Source of the DNA: Elusimicrobiota bacterium
Lineage (GTDB): Bacteria; Elusimicrobiota; Elusimicrobia; Elusimicrobiales; Elusimicrobiaceae
DNA: 6,620 nucleotides
Direction of reading: 5' to 3'
NCBI GenBank assembly: GCA_023398295.1
Contig: JAEWSL010000035.1
Span: 1 to 6,620, forward strand
The notes under the pieces are model-generated. The model was given only the letters and a program-made list of their open reading frames with translations. It ran no database searches and was not told the DNA's origin. Made by a program: the position numbers and the translations under genes. The stretch's first letter is position 1; each line of letters opens with the position of its first letter. Of this stretch, positions 5,351 through 6,620 are shown piece after piece.

Positions 5351-6454
5351 ATGAAAACCAAATTCCCGCATATCTTATTATCGGCTGTCCTGCTTACTTT
5401 ATTTTCCCTGCCCGCAAAAAGCGAGGTAAGCTTTATCAGCGTTACCTCCGAAGAGATAGAAGAAATTTCCGAGCCGCAAGAGCCGCCGACTTCCGACCAA
5501 ACGCAAATGCCGCCCGCCCCGCCGCCTCAGTTTGAAGGCCAAAATCCGCCGCCGCCTCAGGATATGTCCCAAAATCCGCCGCCGCCGCAGGGTGAAGGGC
5601 GGGATATGCCGCAGGATATGCCGCGAAATGAAGGGCCGCGCGCCGACGGCAAAAATCCTCCGCCGCCAAACGCGCAAGAACGCGGGCTACGCCCTCCCGA
5701 AGACAAAAATCTCGCGCAGGATATTGACGACGAGATGATAAAAAAATATCAGGGCTCTGTAATATACCGTTATAAAGTTTGCGCGCAGGGCAATGTGCTT
5801 AATACCTATAAATACGGCGGGCCTGAGCCTAAAATGCAGGAAAATAACACCCCTCCCCAGGAGCCTGCCGTCGCCGCCCCCGCAGAACCTGCCGCGCAGG
5901 AGCCGCAGGACAATACCCAACACATAAAAATTTATTCCGAAATAGAAGTTGATAAGGAAGTAAAATGCAATTATTATTATGCCAAAGGCGACGACGCTTC
6001 AAAACTTATGATGGCGCAGGCCGCGCTTAAAGATTTTAATTTGCAAAATCCCACCGATGTGATTATAAAGGACGCCGTTGAGGTAAAAGAAGTTGACGCC
6101 CTACCCTTTAACATAGAAGGCTCGCAGATAACGCAAGAAGACGCAAGAGCGCGCGAGGGCAATTATGTCCACAAAAAAGTTTTCGCAAACGGCGCAAAAA
6201 TAAGGAAACTGTACTCATATGAAACAAATCTTGCCTCGCAAATGGCGCGCCTGATACAAAACAGATCTTCAAACGCTTTGCCGGCGAGAATTACCGTCTA
6301 CGAATATTATCCCGAAGCAGGTTCGCCGTGGGCGGGCGCAGTTATAGTTTTTAACGAAATGGAAAAGAATTTTACGCGCTTAAACGATTTGACCTTAAGC
6401 AGCAACCTCTACGACGTTAAACCCGATTTCGCCTATAAATACGCGCTTAAATAA
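5351..6454 (+). CDS. Exported proline-rich protein of unknown function
   Basis: I do not recognise this 367-residue protein. Residues 1-24 are a classical signal peptide (Lys at 2 and 4, a Leu-rich core, LPAKS then E), likely cleaved after Ser24, so it acts in the periplasm or outside. Residues about 41-117 are Pro/Gln/Gly/Asp-rich with repeated QNPPPPQ, probably disordered. Residues about 129-157 (KKYQGSVIYRYKVCAQGN) begin a Tyr-rich domain interrupted by a second Pro/Ala/Glu-rich loop at 159-190, then resuming with IEVDKEVKCNYYYAKGDD to the end. Cys144 and Cys206 are the only cysteines and flank that loop, so they may form a disulfide. The C-terminal part looks like alternating strands (RITVYEYYPEAG, GAVIVFNEM). 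No catalytic motif is visible. An envelope-structural or surface role is a guess. ATG 5351 is the first codon of the predicted leaderless transcript. Confidence 0.8.
   Translation: MKTKFPHILLSAVLLTLFSLPAKSEVSFISVTSEEIEEISEPQEPPTSDQTQMPPAPPPQFEGQNPPPPQDMSQNPPPPQGEGRDMPQDMPRNEGPRADGKNPPPPNAQERGLRPPEDKNLAQDIDDEMIKKYQGSVIYRYKVCAQGNVLNTYKYGGPEPKMQENNTPPQEPAVAAPAEPAAQEPQDNTQHIKIYSEIEVDKEVKCNYYYAKGDDASKLMMAQAALKDFNLQNPTDVIIKDAVEVKEVDALPFNIEGSQITQEDARAREGNYVHKKVFANGAKIRKLYSYETNLASQMARLIQNRSSNALPARITVYEYYPEAGSPWAGAVIVFNEMEKNFTRLNDLTLSSNLYDVKPDFAYKYALK
5539..5598 (+). repeat. In-gene 30-bp tandem repeat (two units)
   Basis: CCAAAATCCGCCGCCGCC recurs with a 30-bp period (units 5539-5568 and 5569-5598), encoding QNPPPPQ-type decapeptides. 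A degenerate further copy, GGCAAAAATCCTCCGCCGCC (5644-5663), encodes KNPPPP. Recent duplication of the first two units is likely, and copy number may vary between strains. Confidence 0.7.
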
Positions 6455-6480
6455 GCCGCGTTTTTACCGGGCTTACCCCG

Positions 6481-6620
6481 TTATTTTTCGGAAGAATACG
6501 GCGCTATAAAGGAGCGGAACTCCACCGTATTATTGATGTTCTTAAACAGCCAGCCTTTCTGCGAGTCGTCATATAAAGAGTCAAAATCCCTGAAATTATA
6601 TTTTAAGGCGTGATCCAAAT
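6481..6620 (-). CDS. C-terminal fragment of an unrecognised protein, truncated by the window edge
   Basis: On the minus strand the frame is open from the window end to TAA at 6481-6483, giving 45 residues: LDHALKYNFRDFDSLYDD, then SQKGWLFKNINNTVEFRSF, then IAPYSSEK. The mix of aromatic, charged and hydrophobic residues and the local codon use look protein-coding, and the stop falls 26 bp from the stop of the convergent secreted-protein gene, leaving little intergenic DNA. I cannot assign a family from this tail. No strong terminator is visible between the two genes. Confidence 0.65.
   Translation of the reverse strand, partial: LDHALKYNFRDFDSLYDDSQKGWLFKNINNTVEFRSFIAPYSSEK

Noticed and set aside
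6465..6487. Possible terminator between the convergent genes (CGGG-CTTA-CCC then TTATTTTT)
   Set aside because: The stem is only 3-4 bp with a mismatch and the T-run is broken, so it is too weak to call.

Overview
This 6.6 kb window is bacterial chromosome, with housekeeping metabolic genes, one tRNA and several lineage-type envelope proteins. No plasmid, phage, insertion sequence or CRISPR feature was seen. Protein-coding DNA has moderate GC, with frequent AAA and ATA codons. Signal-peptide and signal-anchor proteins, a non-CCA-encoding tRNA gene and the MEP isoprenoid pathway fit a bacterium with an envelope and anaerobe-like metabolism. The overall gene style reminds me of Elusimicrobiota, but that is a low-confidence impression; nothing here fixes the taxonomy.

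Layout, left to right. (1) 2-1687 (+) is the 3' nine-tenths of dxs, the first enzyme of the MEP pathway. It is followed after 47 bp by a LOG/TIGR00730-type nucleotide phosphoribohydrolase (1735-2535, +), and both end at a strong hairpin terminator near 2575. (2) On the minus strand, 2693-2815 encodes a 40-residue Lys/Ala/Val histone-H1-like protein, too short for ordinary ORF filters but with its own promoter, Shine-Dalgarno and terminator. (3) About 2895-3431 is a non-coding, extremely AT-rich stretch with nested inverted repeats and hairpins. (4) On the minus strand, a tRNA-Gly(CCC) gene (4116-4186) lies 21 bp upstream of a membrane-anchored protein with a C-terminal CBM48/AMPK-beta-like domain (3432-4094), so the two are probably co-transcribed. 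(5) Divergent from the tRNA, 4270-5271 (+) is a stand-alone glutamate formimidoyltransferase (FtcD type). (6) 5351-6454 (+) is an exported proline-rich protein of unknown function. (7) 6481-6620 (-) is the C-terminal tail of an unrecognised gene running off the window.

The most interesting points are regulatory. The 5351 gene has a near-consensus promoter (TTGACA-17-TAAAAT) whose predicted +1 is the A of its ATG, implying a leaderless mRNA. The ftcD gene likewise has room for only about 5-10 nt of leader, has no Shine-Dalgarno, and its promoter overlaps that of the divergent tRNA. Genes lying inside or behind other transcripts, and the tiny basic protein, do show Shine-Dalgarno-like sequences, so two modes of initiation may coexist. 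The AT-rich palindromic block beside a gene for a tiny DNA-binding-type protein is the least explained structure. I found no convincing complete new multi-gene system.
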